Assembly (NCBI GenBank): GCA_946800325.1
Contig: CAMPEJ010000007.1
Coordinates: forward strand, 62,001-126,000
Length of the DNA: 64,000 bases
Direction of reading: 5' to 3'
From: Luzula sylvatica
Taxonomy: Eukaryota; Streptophyta; Magnoliopsida; Poales; Juncaceae
Shown: one piece after another, positions 13,824 through 27,613 of the stretch
Layout: every line of letters starts with the position of its first letter
Position numbering within the stretch: the first letter of the stretch is position 1
The notes under the pieces: model-generated
Told to the model about the DNA's origin: nothing
Databases searched by the model: none
What the model saw: only the letters and a program-made list of their open reading frames with translations
Position numbers and translations under genes: made by a program

Positions 13824-16800
13824 ATTTACAAACACTAAGAAAGTTTGCTTTTCGATTCAAAACAATCTGTTTATGCTTTGGGGAGTTCAAGTAACGTATT
13901 TTGAGATCATTTGAATCGTATATTTTACCACATAACATTTTACCAAAATTTACAAACACTAGGAAAGTTTGTTTTTCGATTCAAAACAATCTGTTTATGC
14001 TTTGGGGAGTTCAAATAACGTATTTTGAGATCATTTGAATCGTATCTTTTACCACATAACATTTTACCAAAATTTACAAACACTAAGAAAGTTTGTTTTT
14101 CGATTCAAAACAATTGCTTTGGGGAGTTCAAATAACGTATTTTGAGATCATTTGAATCGTATCTTTTACTACATAACATTTCACCAAAATTTACAAACAC
14201 TAAGAAAGTTTGTTTTTCGATTCAAAACAATCTGTTTATGCTTTGGGGAGTTCAAATAACGTATTTTGAGATCATTTGAATCGTATCTTTTACCACATAA
14301 CATTTTACCAAAATTTACAAACACTAAGAAAGTTTGTTTTTCGATTCAAAACAATTTGTTTATTCTTTGGGGAGTTCAAATAACGTATTTTGAGATCATT
14401 TGAATCGTATCTTTTACCACATAACATTTCACCAAAATTTACAAACACTAAGAAAGTTTGTTTTTCGATTCAAAACAATCTGTTTATGCTTTGGGGAGTT
14501 CAAATAAAGTATTTTGAGATCATTTGAATCGTATTTACCACATAACATTTCACCAAAATTTACAAACACTAAGAAAGTTTGTTTTTCGATTCAAAACAAT
14601 CTGTTTATGCTTTGGGGAGTTCAAATAACGTATTTTGAGATCATTCGAATCGTATATTTTACCACATAACATTTTACCAAAATTTACAAACACTAAGAAA
14701 GTTTGTTTTTCGATTCAAAACAATTTGTTTATACTTTGGGGAGTTCAAATAACGTATTTTGAGATCATTTGAATCGTATCTTTTACCACATAACATTTCA
14801 CCCAAATTTACAAATAGAAAGTTTGTTTTTCGATTCAAAACAATCTGTTTATGCTTTGGGGAGTTCAAATAACGTATTTTGAGATCATTTGAATCGTATC
14901 TTTTACCACATAACATTTTACCAAAATTTACAAACACTAAGAAAGTTTGTTTTTCGATTCAAAACAATTGCTTTGGGGAGTTCAAATAACGTATTTTGAG
15001 ATCATTTGAATCGTATCTTTTACCACATAACATTTCACCAAAATTTACAAACACTAAGAAAGTTTGTTTTCCGATTCAAAACAATCTGTTTATGCTTTGG
15101 GGAGTTCAAATAACGTATTTTGAGATCATTTGAATCGTATATTTTACCACATAACATTTTACCAAAATTTACAAACACTAAGAAAGTTTGTTTTTCGATT
15201 CAAAACAATTTGTTTATACTTTGGGGAGTTCAAATAACGTATTTTGGGATCATTTGAATCGTATCTTTTTCCAGATAACATTTCACCAAAATTTACAAAC
15301 ACTAAGACAGTTTGTTTTTCGATTCAAAACAATCTGTTTATGCTTTGGGGAGTTCAAATAACGTATTTTGAGATCATTCGAATCGTATCTTTTACTACAT
15401 AACATTTCACCAAAATTTACAAACACTAAGAAAGTTTGTTTTTCGATTTAAAACAATCTGTTTATGCTTTCGGGAGTTCAAATAACGTATTTTGAGATCA
15501 TTTGAATCGTATCTTTTACCACATAACATTTCACCAAAATTTACAAACACTAAGAAAGTTTGCTTTTCGATTCAAAACAATCTGTTTATGCTTTGGGGAG
15601 TTCAAGTAACGTATTTTGAGATCATTTGAATCGTATATTTTACCACATAACATTTTACCAAAATTTACAAACACTAAGAAATTTTGTTTTTCGATTCAAA
15701 ACAATTTGTTTATGCTTTGGGGAGTTCAAATAACGTATTTTGAGATCATTTGAATCATATCTTTTACCACATAACATTTCACCCAAATTTACAAACACTA
15801 AGAAAGTTTGTTTTTCGATTCAAAACAATCTGTTTATGCTTTGGGGAGTTCAAATAACGTATTTTGAGATCATTTGATTCGTATCTTTTACCACATAACA
15901 TTTCACCAAAATTTACAAACACTAAGAAAGTTTGTTTTTCGATTCAAAACAATCTGTTTATGCTTTGGGGAGTTCAAATAACGTATTTTGAGATCATTTG
16001 AATCGTATCTTTTACTACATAACATTTTACCAAAATTTACAAACACTAAGAAAGTTTGTTTTTCGATTCAAAACAATCTGTTTATGCTTTGGGGAGTTCA
16101 AATAACGTATTTTGAGATCATTTGATTCGTATCTTTTACCACATAACATTTCACCAAAATTTACAAACACTGAGAAAGTTTGATTTTCGATTCAAAACAA
16201 TCTGTTTATGCTTTGGGGAGTTCAAATAACGTATTTTGAGATCATTTGAATCGTATCTTTTACTACATAACATTTCACCAAAATTTACAAACACTAAGAA
16301 AGTTTGTTTTTCGATTCAAAACAATTTGTTTATGCTTTGGGGAGTTCAAATAACATATTTTTAGATCATTCGAATCGTATCTTTTACCACATAACATTTC
16401 ACCGAAATTTACAAACACTAAGAAATTTTGTTTTTCGATTCAAAACAATCTGTTTATGCTTTGGGGAGTTCAAATAACGTATTTTGAGATCATTTGAATC
16501 GTATCTTTTACCACATAACATTTCACCAAAATTTACAAACACTAAGAAAGTTTGTTTTTCGATTCAAAACAATCTGTTTATGCTTTGGGGAGTTCAAATA
16601 ACGTATTTTGAGATCATTAGAATCGTATCTTTTACCACATAACATTTCACCAAAATTTACAAACACTAAGAAAGTTTGTTTTTCGATTCAAAACAATCTG
16701 TTTATGCTTTGGGGAGTTCAAATAACGTATTTTGAGATCATTGGAATCGTATCTTTTACCACATAACATTTCACCAAAATTTACAAACACTAAGAAAGTT

Positions 16801-19800
16801 TGTTTTTCTATTCAAAACAATCTGTTTATGCTTTGGGAGTTCAAATAACGTATTTTGAGATCATTCGAATCGTATCTTTTACCACATAACATTTCACCGA
16901 AATTTACAAACACTAAGAAATTTTGTTTTTCGATTCAAAACAATTTGTTTATGCTTTGGGGAGTTCAAATAACGTATTTTGAGATCATTTGAATCGTATC
17001 TTTTTCCAGATAACATTTCACCAAAATTTACAAACACTAAGACAGTTTGTTTTTCGATTCAAAACAATCTGTTTATGCTTTGGGGAGTTCAAATAACGTA
17101 TTTTGAGATCATTCGAATCGTATCTTTTACTACATAACATTTCACCAAAATTTACAAACACTAAGAAAGTTTGTTTTTCGATTTAAAACAATCTGTTTAT
17201 GCTTTCGGGAGTTCAAATAACGTATTTTGAGATCATTTGAATCGTATCTTTTACCACATAACATTTCACCAAAATTTACAAACACTAAGAAAGTTTGCTT
17301 TTCGATTCAAAACAATCTGTTTATGCTTTGGGGAGTTCAAGTAACGTATTTTGAGATCATTTGAATCGTATATTTTACCACATAACATTTTACCAAAATT
17401 TACAAACACTAAGAAAGTTTGTTTTTCGATTCAAAACAATCTGTTTATGCTTTGGGGAGTTCAAATAACGTATTTTGAGATCATTTGAATCGTATCTTTT
17501 ACCACATAACATTTTACCAAAATTTACAAACACTAAGAAAGTTTGTTTTTCGATTCAAAACAATTGCTTTGGGGAGTTCAAATAACGTATTTTGAGATCA
17601 TTTGAATCGTATCTTTTACTACATAACATTTCACCAAAATTTACAAACACTAAGAAAGTTTGTTTTTCGATTCAAAACAATCTGTTTATGCTTTGGGGAG
17701 TTCAAATAACGTATTTTGAGATCATTTGAATTGTATCTTTTACCACATAACATTTCACCAAAATTTACAAACACTAAGAAAGTTTGTTTTTCGATTCAAA
17801 ACAATCTGTTTATGCTTTGGGGAGTTCAAATAAAGTATTTTGAGATCATTTGAATCGTATCTTTTACCACATAACATTTCACCAAAATTTACAAACACTA
17901 AGAAAGTTTGTTTTTCGATTCAAAACAATCTGTTTATGCTTTGGGGAGTTCAAATAACGTATTTTGAGATCATTCGAATCGTATATTTTACCACATAACA
18001 TTTTACCAAAATTTACAAACACTAAGAAAGTTTGTTTTTCGATTCAAAACAATTTGTTTATACTTTGGGGAGTTCAAATAACGTATTTTGAGATCATTTG
18101 AATCGTATCTTTTACCACATAACATTTCACCCAAATTTACAAATAGAAAGTTTGTTTTTCGATTCAAAACAATCTGTTTATGCTTTGGGGAGTTCAAATA
18201 ACGTATTTTGAGATCATTTGAATCGTATCTTTTACCACATAACATTTTACCAAAATTTACAAACACTAAGAAAGTTTGTTTTTCGATTCAAAACAATTGC
18301 TTTGGGGAGTTCAAATAACGTATTTTGAGATCATTTGAATCGTATCTTTTACCACATAACATTTTACCAAAATTTACAAACACTAAGAAAGTTTGTTTTT
18401 CGATTCAAAACAATTTGTTTATGCTTTGGGGAGTTCAAATAACGTATTTTGGGATCATTTGAATCGTATCTTTTTCCAGATAACATTTCACCAAAATTTA
18501 CAAACACTAAGACAGTTTGTTTTTCGATTCAAAACAATCTGTTTATGCTTTGGGGAGTTCAAATAACGTATTTTGAGATCATTCGAATCGTATCTTTTAC
18601 TACATAACATTTCACCAAAATTTACAAACACTAAGAAAGTTTGTTTTTCGATTTAAAACAATCTGTTTATGCTTTCGGGAGTTCAAATAACGTATTTTGA
18701 GATCATTTGAATCGTGTCTTTTACCACATAACAATTCACCAAAATTTACAAACACTAAGAAAGTTTGCTTTTCGATTCAAAACAATCTGTTTATGCTTTG
18801 GGGAGTTCAAGTAACGTATTTTGAGATCATTTGAATCGTATATTTTACCACATAACATTTTACCAAAATTTACAAACACTAAGAAATTTTGTTTTTCGAT
18901 TCAAAACAATTTGTTTATGCTTTGGGGAGTTCAAATAACGTATTTTGAGATCATTTGAATCGTATCTTTTACCACATAACATTTCACCCAAATTTACAAA
19001 CACTAAGAAAGTTTGTTTTTCGATTCAAAACAATCTGTTTATGCTTTGGGGAGTTCAAATAACGTATTTTGAGATCATTTGATTCGTATCTTTTACCACA
19101 TAACATTTCACCAAAATTTACAAACACTAAGAAAGTTTGTTTTTCGATTCAAAACAATCTGTTTATGCTTTGGGGAGTTCAAATAACGTATTTTGAGATC
19201 ATTTGAATCGTATCTTTTACTACATAACATTTTACCAAAATTTACAAACACTAAGAAAGTTTGTTTTTCGATTTAAAACAATCTGTTTATGCTTTGGGGA
19301 GTTCAAATAACGTATTTTGAGATCATTTGATTCGTATCTTTTACCACATAACATTTCACCAAAATTTACAAACACTGAGAAAGTTTGATTTTCGATTCAA
19401 AACAATCTGTTTATGCTTTGGGGAGTTCAAATAACGTATTTTGAGATCATTTGAATCGTATCTTTTACTACATAACATTTCACCAAAATTTACAAACACT
19501 AAGAAAGTTTGTTTTTCGATTCAAAACAATTTGTTTATGCTTTGGGGAGTTCAAATAACATATTTTTAGATCATTCGAATCGTATCTTTTACCACATAAC
19601 ATTTCACCGAAATTTACAAACACTAAGAAATTTTGTTTTTCGATTCAAAACAATCTGTTTATGCTTTGGGGAGTTCAAATAACGTATTTTTAGATCATTT
19701 GAATCGTATCTTTTACCACATAACATTTCACCAAAATTTACAAACACTAAGAAAGTTTGTTTTTCGATTCAAAACAATCTGTTTATGCTTTGGGGAGTTC

Positions 19801-20360
19801 AAATAACGTATTTTGAGATCATTAGAATCGTATCTTTTAGCACATAACATTTCACCAAAATTTACAAACACTAAGAAAGTTTGTTTTTCGATATCAAAAC
19901 AATCTGTTTATGCTTTGGGGAGTTCAAATAACGTATTTTGAGATCATTGGAATCGTATCTTTTACCACATAACATTTCACCAAAATTTACAAACACTAAG
20001 AAAGTTTGTTTTTCTATTCAAAACAATCTGTTTATGCTTTGGGGAGTTCAAATAACGTATTTTGAGATCATTCGAATCGTATCTTTTACCACATAACATT
20101 TCACCGAAATTTACAAACACTAAGAAATTTTGTTTTTCGATTCAAAACAATTTGTTTATGCTTTGGGGAGTTCAAATAACGTATTTTGAGATCATTTGAA
20201 TCGTATCTTTTTCCAGATAACATTTCACCAAAATTTACAAACACTAAGACAGTTTGTTTTTCGATTCAAAACAATCTGTTTATGCTTTGGGGAGTTCAAA
20301 TAACGTATTTTGAGATCATTCGAATCGTATCTTTTACTACATAACATTTCACCAAAATTT
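13480..20360 (+). repeat. Tandem duplication with a 3.2-3.45 kb unit
   Basis: Marks in 13.5-17.15 kb recur in 16.95-20.36 kb. The offset is 3450 bp at the left (CCAGA 13556/17006; TTTGCTTTTCG 13846/17296; CAATTGC 14111/17561). It is then 3326 (AAATAAAGT 14502/17828), 3329 (14674/18003) and 3205-3207 (TTTGCTTTTCG 15561/18766; CCAGA 17006/20213). Each step is one monomer lost (124 bp) or a small indel, such as the 3-bp deletion near 14533, a 1-bp loss near 16837 and a 1-bp gain near 19892. Confidence 0.82.
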
Positions 20361-20910
20361 ACAAACACAAAGAAAGTCTGTTTTTCAATTCAAAACAATC
20401 TGTTTATGCTTTGGGGAGTTCAAATAACGTATTTTGAGATCATTTGATTCGTATCTTTTACCACATAACATTTCACCAAAATTTACAAACACTGAGAAAG
20501 TTTGATTTTCGATTCAAAACAATCTGTTTATGCTTTGGGGAGTTCAAATAACGTATTTTGAGATCATTTGAATCGTATCTTTTACTACATAACATTTCAC
20601 CAAAATTTACAAACACTAAGAAAGTTTGTTTTTCGATTCAAAACAATTTGTTTATGCTTTGGGGAGTTCAAATAACATATTTTTAGATAATTCGAACCGT
20701 ATCTTTTACCACATAACATTTCACCAAAATTTGCAAACACTAAGAAAGTTTGTTTTTCGATTCAAAACAATCTGTTTATGCTTTGGGGAGTTCAAATAAC
20801 GTATTTTGAGATCATTTGAATCGTATCTTTTACTACATAACATTTCACCAAAATTTACAAACACTAAGAAAGTTTGTTTTTCGATTCAAAACAATCTGTT
20901 TATGCTTTGG

Positions 20911-20972
20911 GATCATTTGAATCATTTGAATCGTACTTTGAGATCATTTGAATCATTTGAATCATATTTTGA
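20911..20972 (+). repeat. Two copies of the 31-bp insert (5, diverged)
   Basis: Same structure, with point changes: CGTACTTTG ends the first unit and CATATTTTG the second. It lies about 9.9 kb from copy 4, with no insert of this kind in between. Confidence 0.9.
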
Positions 20973-23304
20973 GATCATTTGAATCGTATCTTTTACCACA
21001 TAACATTTCACCAAAATTTACAAACACTAAGAAAGTTTGTTTTTCGATTCAAAACAATCTGCTTATGCTTTGGGGAGTTCAAATAACGTATTTTGAGATC
21101 ATTTGAATCGTATCTTTTACCACATAACATTTTACCAAAATTTACAAACACTAAGAAAGATTGTTTTTCGATTCAAAACAATTTGTTTATGCTTTGGGGA
21201 GTTCAAATAACGTATTTTGAGATCATTTGAATCGTATCTTGTACCACATAACATTTCACCAAAATTTACAAACACTACGAAAGTTTGTTTTTCGATTCAA
21301 AACAATCTGTTTATGCTTTGGGGAGTTCAAATAACGTATTTTGAGATCATTTGAATCGTATCTTTTACCACATAACATTTCACCAAAATTTACAAACACT
21401 AAGAAAGTTTGTTTTTCGATTCAAAACAATTTGTTTATGCTTTGGGGAGTTCTAATAACGTATTTTGAGATCATTTGAATCGTATCTTTTACCACATAAC
21501 ATTTCACCACAATTTACAAACACTAGGAAAGTTTGTTTTTCGATTCAAAACAATCTGTTTATGCTTTGGGGAGTTCAAATAACGTATTTTGAGATCATTT
21601 GATTCGTGTCTTTTACCACATAACATTTCACCAAAATTTACAAACACTGAGAAAGTTTGATTTTCGATTCAAAACAATCTGTTTATGCTTTGGGGAGTTC
21701 AAATAACGTATTTTGAGATCATTTGAATCGTATCTTATACTACATAACATTTCACCAAAATTTACAAACACTCAGAAAGTTTGTTTTTCGATTCAAAACA
21801 ATTTGTTTATGCTTTGGGGAGTTCAAATAACATATTTTTAGATCATTCGAATCGTATCTTTTACCACATAACATTTCACCGAAATTTACAAACACTAAGA
21901 AATTTTGTTTTTCGATTCAAAACAATCTGTTTATGCTTTGGGGAGTTCAAATAACGTATTTTGAGATCATTTGAATCGTATCTTTTACCACATAACATTT
22001 CACCAAAATTTACAAACACTAAGAAAGTTTGTTTTTCGATTCAAAACAATCTGTTTATGCTTTGGGGAGTTCAAATAACGTATTTTGAGATCATTAGAAT
22101 CGTATCTTTTACCACATAACATTTCACCAAAATTTACAAACACTAAGAAAGTTTGTTTTTCGATTCAAAACAATCTGTTTATGCTTTGGGGAGTTCAAAT
22201 AACGTATTTTGAGATCATTGGAATCGTATCTTTTACCACATAACATTTCACCAAAATTTACAAACACTAAGAAAGTTTGTTTTTCTATTCAAAACAATCT
22301 GTTTATGCTTTGGGGAGTTCAAATAACGTATTTTGAGATCATTCGAATCGTATCTTTTACCACATAACATTTCACCGAAATTTACAAACACTAAGAAATT
22401 TTGTTTTTCGATTCAAAACAATTTGTTTATGCTTTGGGGAGTTCAAATAACGTATTTTGAGATCATTTGAATCGTATCTTTTTCCAGATAACATTTCACC
22501 AAAATTTACAAACATTAAGACAGTTTGTTTTTCGATTCAAAACAATCTGTTTATGCTTTGGGGAGTTCAAATAACGTATTTTGAGATCATTCGAATCGTA
22601 TCTTTTACTACATAACTTTGACCAAAATTTACAAACACTAAGAAAGTCTATTTTTCAATTCAAAACAATCTGTTTATGCTTTGGGGAGTTCAAATAACGT
22701 ATTTTGAGATCATTTGATTCGTATCTTTTACCACATAACATTTCACCAAAATTTACAAACACTGAGAAAGTTTGATTTTCGATTCAAAACAATCTGTTTA
22801 TGCTTTGGGGAGTTCAAATAACGTATTTTGAGATCATTTGAATCGTATCTTTTACTACATAACATTTCACCAAAATTTACAAACACTAAGAAAGTTTGTT
22901 TTTCGATTCAAAACAATTTGTTTATGCTTTGGGGAGTTCAAATAACATATTTTTAGATAATTCGAACCGTATCTTTTACCACGTAACATTTCACCAAAAT
23001 TTGCAAACACTAAGAAAGTTTGTTTTTCGATTCAAAACAATCTGTTTAAGCTTTGGGGAGTTCAAATAATGTATTTTGAGATCATTGGAATCGTATCTTT
23101 TACTAAATAACATTTCACCAAAATTTGCAAACACTAAGAAAGTTTGTTTTTCGATTCAAAACAATCTGTTTATGCTTTGGGGAGTTCAAATAACGTATTT
23201 TGAGATCATTTGAATCGTATCTTTTACTACATAACATTTCACCAAAATTTACAAACACTAAGAAAGTTTGTTTTTCGATTCAAAACAATATGTTTATGCT
23301 TTGG

Positions 23305-23366
23305 GATCATTTGAATCATTTGAATCGTATTTTGAGATCATTTGAATCATTTGAATCATATTTTGA
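23305..23366 (+). repeat. Two copies of the 31-bp insert (6)
   Basis: It carries CATATTTTG in the second unit, a change shared with copy 5. It lies 2394 bp from copy 5, the period of the local tandem duplication. Confidence 0.9.
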
Positions 23367-25769
23367 GATCATTTGAATCGTATCTTTTACCACATAACAT
23401 TTCACCAAAATTTACAAACACTAAGAAAGTTTGTTTTTCGATTCAAAACAATCTGCTTATGCTTTGGGGAGTTCAAATAACGTATTTTGAGATCATTTGA
23501 ATCGTATCTTTTACCACATAACATTTTACCAAAATTTACAAACACTAAGAAAGATTGTATTTCGATTCAAAACAATTTGTTTATGCTTTGGGGAGTTCAA
23601 ATAACGTATTTTTAGATCATTTGAATCGTATCTTGTACCACATAACATTTCACCAAAATTTACAAACACTACGAAAGTTTGTTTTTCGATTCAAAACAAT
23701 ATGTTTATGCTTTGGGGAGTTCAAATAACGTATTTTGAGATCATTTGAATCGTATCTTTTACCACATAACATTTCACCAAAATTTACAAACACTAAGAAA
23801 GTTTGTTTTTCGATTCAAAACAATTTGTTTATTCTTTGGGGAGTTCAAATAACGTATTTTGAGATCATTTGAATCGTATCTTTTACCACATAACATTTCA
23901 CCACAATTTACAAACACTAGGAAAGTTTGTTTTTCGATTCAAAACAATTTGTTTATGCTTTGGGGAGTTCAAATAACGTATTTTGAGATCATTTGAATCG
24001 TATCTTTTTCCAGATAACATTTCACCAAAATTTACAAACACTAAGACAGTCTGTTTTTCGATTCAAAACAATCTGTTTATGCTTTGGGGAGTTCAAATAA
24101 CGTATTTTGAGATCATTCGAATCGTATCCTTTACTACATAATATTTCACCAAAATTTACAAACACTAAGAAAGTTTGTTTTTCGATTTAAAACAATCTGT
24201 TTATGCTTTCGGGAGTTCAAATAACGTATTTTGAGATCATTTGAATCGTATCTTTTACCACATAACATTTCACCAAAATTTACAAACACTAAGAAAGTTT
24301 GTTTTTCGATTCAAAACAATCTGTTTATGCTTTGGGGAGTTCAAATAACGTATTTTGAGATCATTTGAATCGTATATTTTACCACATAACATTTTACCAA
24401 AATTTACAAACACTAAGAAAGTTTGTTTTTCGATTCAAAACAATTTGTTTATGCTTTGGGGAGTTCAAATAACGTATTTTGAGATCATTTGAATCGTATC
24501 TTTTACCACATAACATTTCACCAAAATTTACAAACACTAAGAAAGTTTGTTTTTCGATTCAAAACAATCTGTTTATGCTTTGGGGAGTTCAAATAACGTA
24601 TTTTGAGGTCATTTGAATCGTATATTTTACCACATAACATTTTACCAAAATTTACAACCACTAAGAAAGTTTGTTTTTCGATTCAAAACAATCTGTTTAT
24701 GCTTTGGGGAGTTCAAATAACGTATTTTGAGATCATTTGAATCGTATCTTTTACCACATAACATTTCACCAAAATTTACAAACACTAAGAAAGTTTGTTT
24801 TTCGATTCAAAACAATCTGTTTATGCTTTGGGGAGTTCAAATAACGTATTTTGAGATCATTTGAATCGTATCTTTTACCAAATAACATTTCACCAAAATT
24901 TACAAACACTAAGAAAGTTTGTTTTTCGATTCAAAACAATTTGTTTATGCTTTGGGGATTTCAAATAACGTATTTTGAGATCATTTGAATCGTATCTTTT
25001 ACCACATAACATTTCACCAAAATTTACAAACACTAAGAAAGTTTGTTTTTCGATTCAAAACAATTTGTTTATGCTTTGGGGAGTTCAAATAACGTATTTT
25101 GAGATCATTGGAATCGTATCTTTTACCACATAACATTTCACCAAAATTTACAAACACTAAGAAAGTTTGTTTTTCGATTCAAAACAATCTGTTTATGCAT
25201 TGGGGAGTTCAAATAACGTATTTTGAGATCATTCGAATCGTATCTTTTACCACATAACATTTCACCAAAATTTACAAACACTAAGAAAGTTTGTTTTTCG
25301 ATTCAAAACAATCTGTTTATGCTTTGGGGAGTTCAAATAACGTATTTTGAGATCATTTGAATCGTATCTTTTACCACATAACATTTCACCAAAATTTACA
25401 ACCACTAAGAAAGTTTGTTTTTCGATTCAAAACAATCTGTTTATGCTTTGGGGAGTTCAAATAACGTATTTTGAGATCATTTGAATCGTATATTTTACCA
25501 CATAACATTTTACCAAAATTTACAAACACTAAGAAAGTTTGTTTTTCGATTCAAAACAATTTGTTTATACTTTGGGGAGTTCAAATAACGTATTTTGAGA
25601 TCATTTGAATCGTATCTTTTACCACATAACATTTCACCCAAATTTACAAACAGAAAGTTTGTTTTTCGATTCAAAACAATCTGTTTATGCTTTGGGGAGT
25701 TCAAATAACGTATTTTGAGATCATTTGAATCGTATCTTTTACCACATAACATTTTACCAAAATTTACAA

Positions 25770-27160
25770 ACACTAAGAAAGTTTGTTTTTCGATTCAAAA
25801 CAATCTGTTTATGCTTTGGGGAGTTCAAATAACGTATTTTGAGATCATTTGAATCGTATCTTTTACTACATAACATTTCACCAAAATTTACAAACACTAA
25901 GAAAGTTTGTTTTTCGATTCAAAACAATCTGTTTATGCTTTGGGGAGTTCAAATAACGTATTTTGAGATCATTTGAATCGTATCTTTTACCACATAACAT
26001 TTCACCACAATTTACAAACACTAAGAAAGTTTGTTTTTCGATTCAAAACAATTTGTTTATGCTTTGGGGAGTTCAAATAACGTATTTTGAGATCATTTGA
26101 ATCGTATCTTTTTCCAGATAACATTTCACCAAAATTTACAAACACTAAGACAGTTTGTTTTTCGATTCAAAACAATCTGTTTATGCTTTGGGGAGTTCAA
26201 ATAACGTATTTTGAGATCATTCGAATCGTATCCTTTACTACATAACATTTCACCAAAATTTACAAACACTAAGAAAGTTTGTTTTTCGATTTAAAACAAT
26301 CTGTTTATGCTTTCGGGAGTTCAAATAACGTATTTTGAGATCATTTGAATCGTATCTTTTACCACATAACATTTCACCAAAATTTACAAACACTAAGAAA
26401 GTTTGTTTTTCGATTCAAAACAATCTGTTTATGCTTTGGGGAGTTCAAATAACGTATTTTGAGATCATTTGAATCGTATATTTTACCACATAACATTTTA
26501 CCAAAATTTACAAACACTAAGAAAGTTTGTTTTTCGATTCAAAACAATTTGTTTATACTTTGGGGAGTTCAAATAACGTATTTTGAGATCATTTGAATCG
26601 TATCTTTTACCACATAACATTTCACCAAAATTTACAAACACTAAGATAGTTTGTTTTTCGATTCAAAACAATCTGTTTATGCTTTGGGGAGTTCAAATAA
26701 CGTATTTTGAGATCATTTGAATCGTATCTTTTACTACATAACATTTCACCAAAATTTACAAACACTAAGAAAGTTTGTTTTTCGATTCAAAACAATCTGT
26801 TTATGCTTTGGGGAGTTCAAATAACGTATTTTGAGATCATTTGAATCGTATCTTTTACCACATAACATTTCACCACAAATTACAAACACTAAGAAAGTTT
26901 GTTTTTCGATTCAAAACAATTTGTTTATGCTTTGGGGAGTTCAAATAACGTATTTTGAGATCATTTGAATCGTATCTTTTTCCAGATAACATTTCACCAA
27001 AATTTACAAACACTAAGACAGTTTGTTTTTCGATTCAAAACAATCTGTTTATGCTTTGGGGAGTTCAAATAACGTATTTTGAGATCATTCGAATCGTATC
27101 CTTTACTACATAACATTTCACCAAAATTTACAAACACTAAGAAAGTTTGTTTTTCGATTC
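25770..27160 (+). repeat. Local repeat with an 868-bp (7-monomer) period
   Basis: About 25.77-26.29 kb matches about 26.64-27.16 kb at exactly 7 x 124 bp. The order ACTAC, CACCACAA, ttccaga/gacag, TCCTTTACTAC is shared (TCCTTTAC at 26231 and 27099). The copies part where the first reads CGATTTAAAAC and the second CGATTCAAAAC. Confidence 0.8.
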
Positions 27161-27613
27161 AAAACAATTTGTTTATGCTTTGGGGAGTTCAAATAACGTA
27201 TTTTGAGATCATTTGAATCGTATCTTTTACCACATAACATTTCACCAAAATTTACAAACACTAAGAAAGTTTGTTTTTCGATTCAAAACAATCTGTTTAT
27301 GCTTTGGGGAGTTCAAATAACGTATTTTGAGATCATTCGAATCGTATCTTTTACCACATAACATTTCACCAAAATTTACAAACACTAAGAAAGTTTGTTT
27401 TTCGATTCAAAACAATCTGTTTATGCTTTGGGGAGTTCAAATAACGTATTTTGAGATCATTTGAATCGTATCTTTTACCACATAACATTTCACCAAAATT
27501 TACAACCACTAAGAAAGTTTGTTTTTCGATTCAAAACAATCTGTTTATGCTTTGGGGAGTTCAAATAACGTATTTTGAGATCATTTGAATCGTATATTTT
27601 ACCACATAACATT

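Larger units (their letters stand above)
19300..23950 (+). repeat. Tandem duplication with a 2272-2394 bp unit
   Basis: About 19.30-21.57 kb is followed directly by a second copy at about 21.57-23.95 kb. Marks include ACTGAGAAAG with TTTGATTTTCG (19375/21647), the TTTAGATCATTCG monomer, ATTAGAATCG, TTTTTCTATTC, the 31-bp insert (20911/23305), CTTATGC, GAAAGATTG, TCTTGTACC and CTAGGAAAG (21523/23917). The offset grows by 122 bp because the second copy has one extra monomer (near 23.04-23.16 kb, with TTTAAGC and AATAATG) and two 1-bp differences. Confidence 0.87.
1..27200 (+). repeat. Zone A: variant-rich part of the array (left)
   Basis: This zone holds many diagnostic monomers. Examples are 'tttttccaga ... 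gacag' monomers (near 91, 1231, 2094, 2955, 4069, 5221, 7680, 9076, 10188, 11713, 12823, 13556, 15271, 17006, 18476, 20213, 22484, 24009, 26115 and 26983), 'ctttcggg' monomers, 'caccgaaa' monomers, 'acatatttttagat' monomers and six 163-bp monomers carrying a duplicated 31-bp insert. Several multi-kilobase duplications are nested here. There is no gene or other feature within it. Confidence 0.85.

Noticed and set aside
19880..19900. Insertion near CGATATCAAAAC
   Set aside because: It is a single-base gain within the loop region of one monomer (CGATTC to CGATATC) and explains a 1-bp offset between duplicated blocks; nothing more is there.
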